A stretch of DNA of 64,000 bases from Ampelocalamus luodianensis (taxonomy: Eukaryota > Streptophyta > Magnoliopsida > Poales > Poaceae): contig CM070633.1 in assembly GCA_036346255.1 (NCBI GenBank), positions 23,498,001 to 23,562,000 of the forward strand, in the 5' to 3' direction. Position numbers and translations under genes: made by a program. This document shows positions 39,301 to 50,141 of the stretch, piece after piece. The first letter of the stretch is position 1. The number at the start of each line of letters is the position of its first letter. The notes beneath the pieces are model-generated. The model saw nothing but the letters and a program-made list of their open reading frames with translations, was not told where the DNA came from and searched no databases.

Positions 39301-40557
39301 ATAGATGAACAGAAGCGAATTTTGAATAGTATGTTGATCTTTGATAGAATACTTTGGGTAAAGTAAATGAGTATGTGCGCTGAGAAGTTCCAGTTGATTA
39401 TCCGTAATAGAATGAGGTGACGTGGTTGTGGGTGAACAATCTTTATTGAGGTGTTGGAAATCATTTGCCAAAATAATTCTTTAGGTATAGGAGTGGTCTA
39501 GAGAATCCTTTTGTGGATCAGAGGAGTGTCTCTAAATAAGTATGGTTGTTCTTTTGGTTTGATGATCGTTTTGGGATTGTCGGTTAAGAGGACGGAGTTA
39601 GTGTGATAGTTCTGGACACCTATGATTTGAGAAAGGGTTTATTTCTTAAAAGAACATCTGAGAAAAGAATGTTCTCTCGAGTAGAGAAGTGCTCTATTGG
39701 TTCTTGTTTGAGTTGGGTCTTTACGATGGAGATCATGTACAATTTGAGTTGACTTATGTTGACAAGGTGGTTCTGTCCGGTTCAGGAAAATAAATAAAGT
39801 ATTTGATTTGGGCATTTGAGCGAATTCTTTTTTGGCTTATGTGGTGTTTAGTTGCAAACTGTCGAGTTGGAAGGATGGAAGGTTTTTCATGAAGAATCTT
39901 TGATTTTGGATTCGAGTATTTTGTAGGAAGGTTGGAATTGCATTGTGAATCCTTTGTTTTCAGCTAAATCTGATTATTAAAGTTTGATTAAAACAAGTTG
40001 TATTGTGCGTCCCTGCTTAATGGAGGATCTCCTCGTTATGATGAAGAGATCGACTGAAAGATGGAACAAGAGTTTCATATATTTACGTGCAAGTTATGTG
40101 GGTTGGTCCCGAAGAGATAGATAGCCTAGAGTATATTTGGTTTGTTCTGAAAGTTGTGGGGATTTTGGAATATAGCAATTCGCTAGAACCATCTCGAGTC
40201 CTGGAGCGGGGTATATAATGTTTTGCTTGACCCGGTGTCGTAGGAGTACTTGAGAGATTGGGAGTGTGAGGTTTCGTTAGAACCGTTGACCAACGAGTAA
40301 GACCTTACCTTCGAGTTCCATCTAGTGCGTGTACTGGAGGATTCGGAAAAGCATGTTGAGGCATAAGACTTTGAAGGATGTCAAAGTGTTATGGTCGCAT
40401 CAAACTAAGCAGCAAACGACTTGGGAGTTGGAGTCTCACATGCGTGAAAAGTACCTGGAGTTGTTGCCAACGGATACATGTTAATTGTTGTCGATTTCGG
40501 ATTTTGATTGTTCTTCGAGTAGAATGATGAGAGTAGAATCCGGGGACGAATTATTTT
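36361..40557 (+). other. Interior of element B, coding-degenerate
   Basis: No frame exceeds about 75 codons. From 40310 to 40480 the plus strand still suggests the end of a gypsy pol: a CAGCAAACGACTTGGGAGTT stretch encodes QQTTWELE, followed by SHMREKYLEL, like the TWE...YP motif near chromodomain ends. The rest is T/G-rich with short stop-riddled frames. About 1 kb from 36440 on is shared with the segment at 20881-23946, so the sequence is a repeated family rather than random decay. Confidence 0.65.
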
Positions 40558-40570
40558 AAGGGGGGTAGAA
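40558..40570 (+). other. Polypurine tract of element B
   Basis: The purine run AAGGGGGGTAGAA lies directly before the second LTR start TGTAATATC. Confidence 0.85.
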
Positions 40571-40722
40571 TGTAATATCTCATTTTATTAAATAAATATT
40601 TAATTAATTAGAAAAGGAGTAATAACCTGAATTTAGGATGAAAATAGTTATGGGCCTTTGGCCCATACTCAAGAGGTGGGCCGGCCACCAACATAAGAAG
40701 GAGGCGGAGGAAACCTAACATA
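40571..40722 (+). repeat. 3' LTR of element B, truncated after about 150 bp
   Basis: It matches 34211-34365 with scattered substitutions, then loses similarity near 40722, where copia coding sequence on the minus strand takes over. Confidence 0.87.
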
Positions 40723-40723
40723 A

Positions 40724-41160
40724 CTATGCACGCACTCTGACAATGTTGCCGCTCTGATCTGATGTTGCCTTAATATTAGTGTAGTATAACCCAATTTCAT
40801 ATGAGGGAGGACATTCTAATGCCATTGTTCCACTTTCTTTATGCTTTTCAATGAGCAGGTATTGCTTACCATACTCTTTTTCAGTCTCTACGTGGAAACC
40901 GTTAGCGCGAATATCCTTGAGAGTTCTAGTCGATTCTGGGTAGAACAAGCCTTCTTCAATGACCAAAGTTGTGCCCAATAGGAGTATAATTACGGCCTTT
41001 TCTGAGCCTATTATACAAGTATCGCTGCTTGCGATTGTCGTAAGACTACCAGTATTCTTGCTGATCGACTGAAAAAATATTTGTTTCTCTTACGATAGTC
41101 GTTGTGCCGCTACCTACTAAGCACACTTCCTCCATAGGGCGCCACATACGTTCTAATATA
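40724..41160 (-). pseudogene. Copia protease-to-pre-integrase region
   Basis: The frame 40978-40724 has LFYPESTRTLKDIRANGFHV, then EYGKQYLLIEKH and GLYYTNIK. These match the gag-pre-integrase segment of grass copia elements (YPxSxRTLLSxKDIRxNGxH ... LSSGLYYT). Just upstream, in a shifted frame, is a TIASSDTCIIGS-like stretch. It is truncated at the element B boundary. The usual LLSY residues after RTL are missing, a small deletion. Confidence 0.82.
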
Positions 41161-41792
41161 ATGTACTTTATTAATATGTAGCAGAAAGTAAGCAACACAT
41201 AAATAAAATACTTCAGATATCAGAACGTAACTTACTATTATAAAGACGGGAAAATAAGTCTTATAGGACTCATAATAAGAATTTAATGATTTGCTCTCCT
41301 AGAGCTTGCAACCATTATTCAATAATTTAAAGTTCTACTTCAATTACAAACTGCAAGTTTCTATAAAAGATCTGAGTGCAATGCGTGCACTAGATCGAAT
41401 CGGCAAAGTATTCAAGAACTTCTATCTCAATCTGCTCCATAGTGATCTTCTCCTCTTTGGGCAACTACGGATGCGGCCGCTACGATATCCAAATGAGGGA
41501 AATGGGGGCTACTATGGGCTGTCCACATCCATGAGTGCGACTAATGGCTGTGGACCCTCTGTGCTTGCAATGGCGAGGTGTGCCTCATGTTATCATTTGC
41601 CCTTCTTCTTAGACTGGAAAGCATCAATAATATGCGACCCACGACCTTACCCTTTTGCCACTCTTCTTCGTGAGAGGCTTCATCACCTTGTAGCTGTCAG
41701 CATTGACTTCATGGTCAACATTGCTATCAGGTGACTATGAGATGTAGTTATTCCTTAGAACATTATCTTGAGCTTCCGCAACTTGCATGATG
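41161..41792 (-). other. Copia gag-protease linker, frames destroyed
   Basis: This lies between the two recognisable copia pieces. Minus-strand traces such as a histidine/cysteine-coding patch near 41580-41600 may be zinc-knuckle remains. No reliable frame exists. The 142-codon plus-strand frame at 41306-41734 has no family resemblance and is not called. Confidence 0.4.
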
Positions 41793-42011
41793 TCAATTAA
41801 TTCGGCATACTTCATGTAGCCATTTTGACGATAGTTGCGTGCGGATTACACCGTGTTCGGGTAAAAGGTAGAAAGTCTTCTCAATCTTCTGCTCATCCGT
41901 GATTACATTACCACAGAATGGAAGACTGATACAAATTTTATACAAAATTTGGCCATACTGGGTCAGTTCTTCGAATTCCTGATTCGTAATGCCAGTCATC
42001 TTCATATTCAT
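41793..42011 (-). pseudogene. Copia gag fragment (UBN2-like)
   Basis: The 72-codon frame has ELTQYGQILYKICISLPFCG, then DEQKIEKTFYLLPEH and the RTQLSSKWLHEV region. This follows the copia gag pattern of a Y..I..KI...L.F.G....DE..IEKTL...P motif. It is a fragment; the N terminus upstream toward 42060 is lost. Confidence 0.72.
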
Positions 42012-42061
42012 GCAAAATTCATAAGATTACTGCTAGTAATTTGCATAAAATGGTTGCAAAA

Positions 42062-43824
42062 TCCTCATAATGCTCTTCGAACTCCCGGTTCGAACTCCGT
42101 ATTAAAAGTAATATAAACAATCACAGATAATAAAAAAAAGTAAATATGATACATAAATTACATAGAAATAACAATAACAAAGTTAAACATGCTTCAAAGT
42201 TCAAAAATATGCAAAAATTTGAATTCCCGAGGCCCTTTTCTACTAGAAAACTGATTTTTCGTCGAATTCTGCAATTTCCAGGGGTTAACACTCGAAATTT
42301 CAATGTAGAGAAAAATATGCGTGTAATTTTCAGAATTTCCAAGGACTTATTTGCAAAATCCAGAATTTCCTTTTTCCCCTTTTTTCATGTACGGGCCACC
42401 ATGTACGAGGCCTTTTTCCTTTGTTTGGGTTGTTTCATTCATTCGGCCCTAAGCTTTGCTTCCACCTTTTTTTTTGTTTTTCTTTTTCTCCAAAATACAT
42501 AGGATGGCCCTCCCGTTTCCTTTGCTAGACCCATGCAGTTGCCCTTTTTTGTTTCTCTCATGTTTTCTTTTCCTTTCACGGGAATCTTGGGCAGGCCTTC
42601 TTGGCCCATCACAGTTAGCGCAAAAAGGAGCAGGGGTGGTAGGGTTTCCCTACTTGTGGCGGCTGCACATGCCGACATGCATAGGGGGGAGCTAGCGGGA
42701 GCTTGTGCCGGGCCATGCGGTGGCGCGGTACGGGAGGGTGCGGTGGGGTGGCCAGGCCATGCGGAGGCGGCTCACACGCGCGTGACCGGAGGTGGCGGGC
42801 CAGCCAGCGAGGCGGCGGGCGGCGCACTCGGCGGCCATCTGGCGCGCTCGAGGCGATGGTGCAGCGAGGCAGCAAGCCGGTAGCGGGGAGCCGCTTCTAG
42901 GCGGCGAAGGCGGGGCGTGCGGCAAGCCGGCGACGTGAGGAGGCGGCCGACTGGCTTCATGGCCGGCGACGCGAGGAGGCGGCCGACTGGCTTCATGGCC
43001 GGCGGCGGCCCCCTTCCCCCCTTTTTTTCTTGTTTTTCTCTTTGGGCGATGCCAATGTGCCCGTGCGGGGCAGACCGACGGTGGCGGTGCCTGTGCGGAT
43101 TCAAGCCGGGGTTGGCACCGGTCTTCAAGGCGTCGCGCATCCCCTTCTTCCACCCTTTTTTTCTCTTTCTCGGGCGGCGGCCATGCGGGGCTCCGGCGGT
43201 GACGCTGCAGGGAGCCGCGTGCGGGCGGCGTGGGTGGGGCTGCGGCGCTTCAAGGTGGTCGGAGGCGGTGCCATGCGCATGCGGCGATGGCTTCAAGCCG
43301 GCTGGAGGAGGGTGTACCCGTGCTGTGAAGGCTCCACGCCGTCGTCAATTTTCTTTTCATGTATATTGTTCATGCAATGCAGTTTAATGTAGTGCGGGAC
43401 TGCATCGGTGGCGCAGCTTCATGCCGACGTGTGCATACTTGCCGCGTGCTAGCGGCGTGGCTCTGTCGTTGCCTCCGTGGCGATGCGTGGTGGCGGACTA
43501 GCCGACCAGTAACGTATCGCGGAGGTGGTGACAGTCGCTTGCAAGCGGTGCCATGCACATGGTGCTTTTCGTGCTATTGCATCTACAAACTACAGTGTAA
43601 TCATCATCTACTCTTTCATGTAACCCACCGATCGGCTTGGCCGGCGACTTCAAGTCGGCTCGTGGTAGATTAGAGTGGATTTGCACCGTAGGAAACCAAT
43701 CTAGAAAGCAAATTTGTAGAATTTAAAGCGATCTAGAAAATACAATTCAATCTACGAGTGTCGTTCATCGACGGTTACCTTTTCGATGCGAGGAGAGTCG
43801 ATCGTGCTAATAACATGTTGAGGA
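42062..43824 (-). other. Long copia leader or inserted GC-rich sequence
   Basis: This stretch separates copia gag from its LTR. 42120-42480 is AT-rich. 42480-43680 is strongly GC-rich with overlapping frames on both strands (up to 174 codons) of low-complexity Arg/Pro/Ala composition. No family was recognised, and frames on both strands look equally good, so they are compositional. It could be a captured host exon or untranslated sequence. A 36-bp tandem duplication lies at 42927-42998. Confidence 0.4.
42927..42998. repeat. Two tandem 36-bp copies in GC-rich copia leader
   Basis: Units starting CCGGCGACG at 42927 and 42963 share GAGGAGGCGGCCGACTGGCT and adjoining bases, with one C/T difference. 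Confidence 0.8.
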
Positions 43825-44153
43825 ACCGTCGCTGGCAAGTCCAGTCCGAGCGATCACCTCGTAGACAAACTCATAATCGTAAGAACAATGCATTAATCAC
43901 AAGAACAGAATAAGAGATTGAACACAGAGATGTAGGGGGTTTCTTGCTTCTCTTTATTCCTTCATTAAGTGATCAATCTTTTACAGTGAATAGCATCTCC
44001 TATTTATAGGCTAGAGACCCTGCTAGGGTTTAGGATGGGGAGCTCATACATGGGCCGGCTTCTAGGCTGAGCCCATAGTTTCTTAATATTTTTCTCTCTC
44101 TTTTTAGATAATCTAGAATGCATGTATAGCTTTGTATAATGAAATGGAGGGAC
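43825..44153 (-). repeat. Copia 5' LTR (about 330 bp)
   Basis: On the minus strand the end reads GGTTCCTCAACA, followed by TGTTATTAGCACGA, which may be a variant primer site. CTATAAATAG sits at 44003-44010 with an ATG-free, leader-like stretch after it. The start is uncertain and is placed at a TGTCCCTCC on the minus strand near 44153, just before a different repeat. Only one LTR is present, so the boundaries are inferred. Confidence 0.6.
44003..44010 (-). promoter_or_regulatory. TATA box of the copia LTR
   Basis: The minus strand reads CCTATAAATAGGAG in the middle of the short LTR, a canonical plant TATA box in the expected place. Confidence 0.6.
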
Positions 44154-44324
44154 AATATTGTAATTTTTTTATTTAATCCTTTTTTATTAATATTTTAAAG
44201 TTAATCCCTCGCGAACTTTATTTCCAAATCTGACCCCTTTGGTCACGCCACCACCCGTGGCGTGGCCAAAGCGTAATGTCACGCCACCATAAGAGGCGTG
44301 ACAAAACATGCCACGCAAGCTCCC
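44154..44324. repeat. Palindromic TCACGCCA repeat, copy 1
   Basis: After an AT-rich lead (TTAATCCTTTTTTATTAATA) it reads TTTGGTCACGCCACCACCC, then GTGGCGTGGCCAAA, a near-palindrome. A second one follows (GTCACGCCACCATAAGAGGC, then GTGACAAAACA) and GCCACGCAAGCTC. The same order is found inverted at 61410-61690. It ends at 44324 against the broken left LTR of El3. Confidence 0.75.
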
Positions 44325-47300
44325 GAAGATTACACCAACATACCGCGCGACATAATGGCATTTGTGTGGCCGTGGAGGGCTTCGCAAATAAAAGGTGGCA
44401 TCCGTCACGGCAAAATGGATCAAGTGGGAAATGATCAAGCGCTACTTTGCTTCTTTGTTGCTCACTATCTTTGTAGAGGATCACTCGGGAATGGCTGTCG
44501 TCGGAACCTAGAAAGAAGCGAAAAGAACGATAAGAACAAAGAAAATGAAAAGACTCTAAAACCAAAATACTCCAAATGCTCTGAAAATTCCACAGACAGA
44601 GCATGATTTAAAAAGAATTTAGAAACAAGAACCAATTGATTTGGACTTTTAATGCAAAGACATGATCAAAACAATTTGGTCGGCTAAAAAAAAATTGCAA
44701 TTTATTCTTTGTTCACATAATTAAATTATTTGGTGAAAATTTCTAGAAGGGTGGTGTAGCTGAAATTTTTATGGTAGGTAGCTCTTGACATTTAAGGCTA
44801 ACACAAGTGGTTTTATCTTAATTGGAGTTAAAATGATTTAGTTATGATTTTCTAAGTTATAAATCTAAGGCATGTTTAATTTGGGATTAAAGACTCTTTG
44901 TAAAACCTATATTATGCTAAAGTACTTTATGAGATGCAATTATAGAACTTTAGTTTGTTAAATTTGGAACTACAGAGAAAAAATATGCATTTTGAAGTTT
45001 AAAACAATTAATAAGTGCAAATAAAAGCTCTAGGGAACTAAATCGAAAAACCAGCCCGGGGAGGTCGTAGGCGTTGATCAAAGACATACGGCTCACGGCT
45101 CGGATGCCAAAACCCACCACGAGCACACAGGCGCAAAGACCTCATCGCGCAGGGAGGTCTTAGCCGTTAGATCTAGACCTAGCGGTTTAGACCGAGGAGG
45201 AGGAGGTCCTAAAGCTCTGAGCTAAAGGAGGTCCTGAGCGGTCCACGATTTCCGGGGGAGGTCGTGAGCGGCTAAGATGGCGAGGAGAGTCGGGGCGGCT
45301 AGTTAGCGAGAGAGACATGTGGATGGTGGGATTCTCACAGGAGGTCATGGATGGCCATGATCTTGCGGGAGGTCTGTGACAGTGTTAACGAGAGAGAGAG
45401 TGCGGGCGATTCGGATCTCCATGGGGAGGTCTGAGCGGCGGATCCCAGTGGAGGAGTCGGGGCGGCTAGGATCTCAGGGAGGTCCTAGCAGTCCAGAATC
45501 TAAGCGAGGAGGTCTGTGGCTACTTTACAGGACCGGAGGTGGTCTTTTGCAAAGAGGACCTCGGGGTGGCTCAGGGTGGTTTTAGAAAGCGACCAAGGAG
45601 GTCTTTTGCAAAGAGGACCCCAAGGCGGAGGGTGATCCTAACGGCTAGGATTTAACTACGGAGGTCATAACGGCGGGATTTCAGTGGGGAGGTCTGGCGG
45701 CTAGAGACTTATATAAGGAGATCTAACGGTCAAGATCAATTTGAAGAGCTCAAGAAGCAGCTCGACCACAACAAGGAGGTTCTAGGACTTAGGTTTAAGC
45801 GAGAAAAAAGGATCAGCGGTTAGATCTAATCACGAAGAGATCAATAAGGGCTGAGATTAAAGCGAAGGTCACAGGCTTGAGTTTTATGAGACCCAGATCC
45901 TACGGACGAGGATCTAACACGGGGTGGTCTTGGGCGGTCACGATGAACGAGGAGGTCCAAAGACTTGACAAAAGCGCGACGATCCGGGACGGCTTTGTTC
46001 CACGGCTCGTCGCCGGTGGCCCGACAGCTGTGGCGGGTGAGCGAGGGCAAAACATTTGCAATACCATTGCGAACATTTGGAGGTAGTTTTGTCGCGGAGG
46101 CGACTCAAATCGCCGGCCGCGGGCGAGCGAGGACTAGGAGTGCGGGAACAGCAGAGAAAAACTTCACGCGACCTAAACTACTGGGCTTAAGCTTTGGGAG
46201 AATCGCGAGCTCACAGGGCGGAGGAGGTCAAGGGAGGTGCGGCGTTACAGTGACGAAGGCCTATCTGGGCCAGGGAAGGCGATGCGGAGGAAAGCTCTGC
46301 GCAAGAGGGCGAGTGGTGCGGTTAGCTCTGAGGATTCAGAAGGTCAAAGCGCTGAATTGGAGGAGGGCAGCCTTAGGAGAGGAGGGCGAAGCGGCGATTT
46401 TCGGTGAAAGCGGGCCCGTACAGCAGTTGTTGCTCCTGCGAGCATAAGCCAAACCAAGTTGGGGACCGGACCGGAGGTCGAAAGGCGTTGCGATGCTAGA
46501 AGAGGGCGGGGACCTGGGCACCGCCGGCGATGAGAGCTCTGCGGCCAACAATGGCGGAAGGTGACTCGGCGCTATACGATTGGTTTGGTGAGAGCTTAGG
46601 ACTTGCAAAGGTGCGGAAATGAGGCCAAGGGGAGCTGCTGGGGGCTACTAAAGTCGAGGGCGAGCGCGCAACTTCCCTCGGTTGGAGCTCGGGTCGGGGT
46701 GAGGTCAAAAGGCAGGAGGATGGGAGCGATTGGAGGAGCGACTTAGAGGGCAAGCTCGGCACCCAGTGTCACGGTGAGTTGTTGTGAGCGACAAGACCTC
46801 GCTCTCCGTGACCTCACTGCGCCGCGCGCGTGGGCGAGGAGGAAGGCGACCGATGGCGATGTCGGGCCCAGTGAGATGCGAGCCCAGCGGTTGAGTGGGT
46901 TGAGCCCAACCTCAAAAGATGTTGGTCGTCGGGACTTGAGCGGCGCGTCGTCGTTGTTAACAAGCGTGGAGCGCGGCTCCGGCGGTTGGATCGGGATCGG
47001 TGAGAACGGAGGGGTCGAAGTGCGAAGGTCTCCACGAACAAGGACCGTTTGATGGAGATCCAACGGTCCACGATGCATCTTGCGATTGATCGGTTTAGGC
47101 GGCGCCGAGTTGGTGAGTCGGACCACAGTAGAACGAGGCTCGAGTCGACTTGAGCGAGCGATGCACTGGTTTGAGTTTGAATTGCAATTTGAGACTTTGA
47201 GGTTTTAATTGAGGTAGCAATTCAACTCCACATATTAGGAAATTTTAGTGGAGGTTCTTGATCCAAGTATAAACTGGCATAAATTTTCCAGATTTTCATG

Positions 47301-47640
47301 CCTTGCATTTTTCTCAAGAAATTCGGAAGGTTGGTTCTAGGATTTGACCAAGCTTTTGGTGGTTTGATTGCCTCCAAAATTACCAAATAATTTTTGAGAA
47401 TCATGAGGTAATTCGGAGGTGTCACCAAGCAACCTAGAACCAAGGAAAATTATTTCAAGGGTTTGCCACAAGATTTCACCAAGGAGGTTTTGACTTGAAA
47501 GAAATGAGGATTTTCATTTTGAATTTCCCAAAATTCCTTTGCAAGAATTTGAAAAGTTCATCAACGAAGGGTGAAAGAAAAGTTTTAATTTCTACTCATT
47601 TTCTTACATTGAAACACAAGTTGAAAATGAGGATGTTACA
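44325..47640 (-). repeat. 3' LTR of El3, with deletions at its outer end
   Basis: From about 44415 it follows the right LTR from 51715 on. Before that, short blocks match in order but with large gaps: 44326-44346 matches 51325-51346, 44350-44371 matches around 51414-51447, and 44388-44400 matches around 51522. The first about 1.2 kb of the right LTR has no counterpart. The GGAGGTC array (about 45060-45990) is retained. Confidence 0.85.
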
Positions 47641-47905
47641 AACCTCCCCCATACAAAAATCTCGTCCGAGATTTGTTTTACTCGAAAAGAGAGAGGGTAG
47701 TGCACGCGGAGCGATCTTCTCGTTCCCATGTAGCTTCTTGCAAGCTATGCGAGGCAGGAAGTGAAGATGGAACCACGATCGAGATGATCGTCTTGGCACC
47801 CCATGCAAGCTCATGATCTGGCGATATAGAGCTCAAGCTAGGTGACCGGTATGAACCTTGGTTGATTTGGTAGAAGCGTGCCACTTTAGTCGACACGAGA
47901 AACTT
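47641..47905 (-). pseudogene. El3 pol 3' remnants (integrase piece joined to C terminus)
   Basis: Next to the purine tract, the minus strand encodes the pol end, with LQEATWERED at about 47700-47760 as in the chromodomain region. Directly beyond it, 47765-47905 encodes a decayed integrase core piece (TKVARF...ELAWGAKTIIS, compared with TKVAHF...LHGVPRTIVS in A1). The intervening several hundred codons are deleted, so this is a deletion junction. Confidence 0.75.
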
Positions 47906-47978
47906 ACAGTCGGATATAACAAGGATTGTGATTGAGAGATCTCTCTTGATTCTAAGGGTGGTGGTGCGGGGCCGTTGT

Positions 47979-48195
47979 TAGTTGGTGGAAGCGATTTATG
48001 CAGTTAATTCCACTAACTGCGGAATCTCGACTGCTAACTAGCTATCTGAGTCATCCCTCGCAACTAGCTATCTTAGAGTGACTATGGTCATCCTTAGTTG
48101 GGAAGCAAATTGTGCAGTTACTTCACTAACGAACAAGACCACGATCGGTTAACTAGCTATACTGAGTCATCCTCGGAGCTAGTTGATTAGAGGAG
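47979..48195. repeat. Imperfect tandem duplication, about 116-bp period
   Basis: Copies start TAGTTGG at 47979 and 48095. Both hold GCAGTTA...CACTAAC and then AACTAGCTAT...TGAGTCATCC in the same order. It lies between the pol and gag remnants of El3 and has no coding signal. Confidence 0.6.
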
Positions 48196-48399
48196 CTGCG
48201 ACCCTTTGGGGTCGCGAGGATTTGAGCAAAAGCGGCATGCGATGCCCTAGGATATAAAGGAAGGAAGATTACAGCTTAGTCAAACAAATGCGACATCCGG
48301 AAGGTATATTGGGGTTTGAGATAGATTAGCAAGACCTTTGAAACCGAGGAGAGGCACAGAGCACTAGATAAAAAGCGAAACCAATGCCACAAAAAGCGA

Positions 48400-49420
48400 G
48401 AAAAGATGGGAATACAAGGGAATGAAATGCTCGGAATTGAATACAATAGTATTAGGGTAAGGGCTCACGAGTGTACCTTACGGCGTCGAGTACCTCTGAG
48501 CTTTCCCAACAGAGATAGGATTGACTTGAGCACGGGACGACCCTCCGATCACGATGTTTCGCAGTGCATGCGATCGAATCACGAGCCGCGAAAAGAATCG
48601 AGAGGTTCTTTGCAAGCTCCTTAGGACAATTAAAAGCATGATGACCACAGGTTTGCGGCGGAAACAAGTGACTTGGCTGAGGTTACGGAGGCGCTCTGGC
48701 GACTCGCAGTGCACAAGATCGAACACGACCTTCGGAGGACAAGGGTGGCTGCACTCTCTTTAGGACAATTAAGCGCATAGTGACCCTTGTTGTTGCAAAG
48801 AAACAAGTGACATCGGCTATTTCTTTGATGCTTGCGGCGATCCTTTAGCTTTATCTTTACGCCCTTAACAACGGGATCTTCGACCACAATCGAAAGTTAG
48901 GAAGGTATAGGCGGTAATTTGTCCGCGACTCCGTAGACAAATCATCCGGGAACTTCATTTGGTTTGGAGGCATTGGCGGTTCTTTGTGCTACAGACGACC
49001 GAAGAAGCGATCGTTGAAGTTCTAACGACTTGGAGATTACCTTGTTCAAACTACACTCTTTGGGATAGTGATTGCTTTCCTCGCGAGAGAAACAAGTGAT
49101 TCGAGCGGTCGGACAATTTAGGGCAAGTGGTCTTAACGTCACAGTTTAGGCGGTGTAGTACACTCGCTCTTGTAGTGTCCTTCCTCACCACTGTTGGCGG
49201 ACCTTGACCTTCCCAGTTGCAACCTTCGTCAACGTGGCTCTCATCACCACACCTAAACAAAAGGAGGTAACCGCCGTTCCTCGGGGCCACGTGACCAAAA
49301 TCCGCCTGCTGGTGTCTGTCCCAACATCACCTTTCTGAAGGGATGGGTTAGCAGCATAACCGGAAACTAGAAGCTGAAGGTGCGAAAGAAAAGCCAAGGA
49401 CTAGGGAGTTCGCGAGAAAG
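48400..49420 (-). pseudogene. El3 gag remnant with several CCHC zinc-knuckle copies
   Basis: Several frames show knuckle pieces in series on the minus strand: RCGDESHVDEGC (about 49230-49265), GHYKSEC (about 49150-49170, another frame), TCFSREESNHYPKEC (about 49056-49100), CNNKGHYALNCPKE (48759-48812) and CGHHAFNCPKE (48621-48673, partly frameshifted). The last two are near-duplicates about 138 bp apart. A1 and El2 have a single knuckle in gag. Elsewhere the frames are broken. Gag would package element RNA; this copy cannot be translated in one frame. Confidence 0.65.
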
Positions 49421-50126
49421 TTGGAGTGGGGATAGATCCTAAGGCGGACAAGGATGAAACCCAAAGCTCAAGGCAAAGAAACAATAACTCATTAGGAGAT
49501 GAACTCTAAAGGCCCAAAAACAACCACAAAATCAGCACAAGTTTCAATCACAAGAGCAACTTCCGATCGACTAACTCGTATGGAAAGAGCGAGCAATCGG
49601 TTTAGGAATGCAAATTTCAGCACACCACTTAAGTCTTATCATAACTAAATAACAGGGTAAAATCACTAATAAGGGTGTTAGATACTTAGCCAACTAATAT
49701 CACATCTTACCCTTTTATTCCCACAAGTTTTAGTTGATTATCCTCTCATTTTCTACCCTATTTAGAAACCTTTGAGCTTGCTGTCCGGAAACTGAATGAT
49801 CGCTGTCCAGATTTTGCATCCAAGCCTCCTAGCCAAAACCTTCAACCGGAGCTTCAAAATCTTGTAGAGGCGGCTAACATTTCAATTTGCCAAACTCATT
49901 GGTTCCCAAAACCCAATTTAAGCGATAACACTATCTTTTTAGAAGAGGATGAGAGGAAAACAATTTTTAAAACTCAATTAGAGCAAGATGAGATAGAAAG
50001 CTAAGATGGATAAGGAATAAAATCTGAGAACTTACTTAAGCTTTCATAAATCATTTGATACTTTGAAATTAAGTTTTCCAAAATATCCTAAAGACGATCA
50101 AGCTTGGGTTACTACGGTCGGAATGG
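49421..50126 (-). other. El3 leader
   Basis: This non-coding stretch lies between gag remnants and primer site. Like the A1 leader it contains TTTTAGTTGA and GCTGTCC(A/G)GA phrases, so leaders of the two elements are related. Confidence 0.6.
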
Positions 50127-50138
50127 CTCTGATACCAA
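50127..50138 (-). other. Primer binding site of El3
   Basis: The minus strand reads TGGTATCAGAGC, a perfect initiator-tRNA-Met-type site, three bases from the LTR end (GGGGTCCTCACA). Confidence 0.9.
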
Positions 50139-50141
50139 CTT

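Larger units (their letters stand above)
34211..40722 (+). mobile_element. LTR element B: LTR, PBS, non-coding interior, PPT, truncated second LTR
   Basis: LTR starts at 34211 and 40571 share TGTAATATCTCATT and the next about 150 bp (AATAACCTGAATTTAGGA, CCTTTGGCCCATACTC, GCCGGCCACCAACATAAGAA). A perfect primer site follows the first LTR and a purine tract precedes the second. The 4.2-kb interior has no long reading frame, only a faint pol 3' end. It therefore looks non-autonomous and would depend on enzymes of other gypsy elements. The second LTR breaks off near 40722 against copia sequence, so no target duplication can be checked. Confidence 0.88.
40723..44153 (-). mobile_element. Ty1/copia element remnant with short 5' LTR
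   Basis: In minus-strand order: LTR-like sequence (about 44153-43825), a GC-rich leader, gag (near 42011-41793) and the protease/pre-integrase region (about 41160-40724). The remainder of pol and the 3' LTR are absent, cut off at element B. Low conservation and frameshifts indicate an old copy. Confidence 0.75.

Noticed and set aside
41306..41734. 142-codon plus-strand frame
   Set aside because: It lies opposite degraded copia gag-pol and has no recognisable domain.
33854..42011. A single copia element split by insertion of element B
   Set aside because: Minus-strand order would require the part left of B to follow the pre-integrase region, but it carries an earlier protease site; the two copia fragments are separate.
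42692..43296. Overlapping frames up to 174 codons in GC-rich DNA
   Set aside because: Arg/Pro/Ala-rich, open on both strands in several frames, no family resemblance; explained by base composition.
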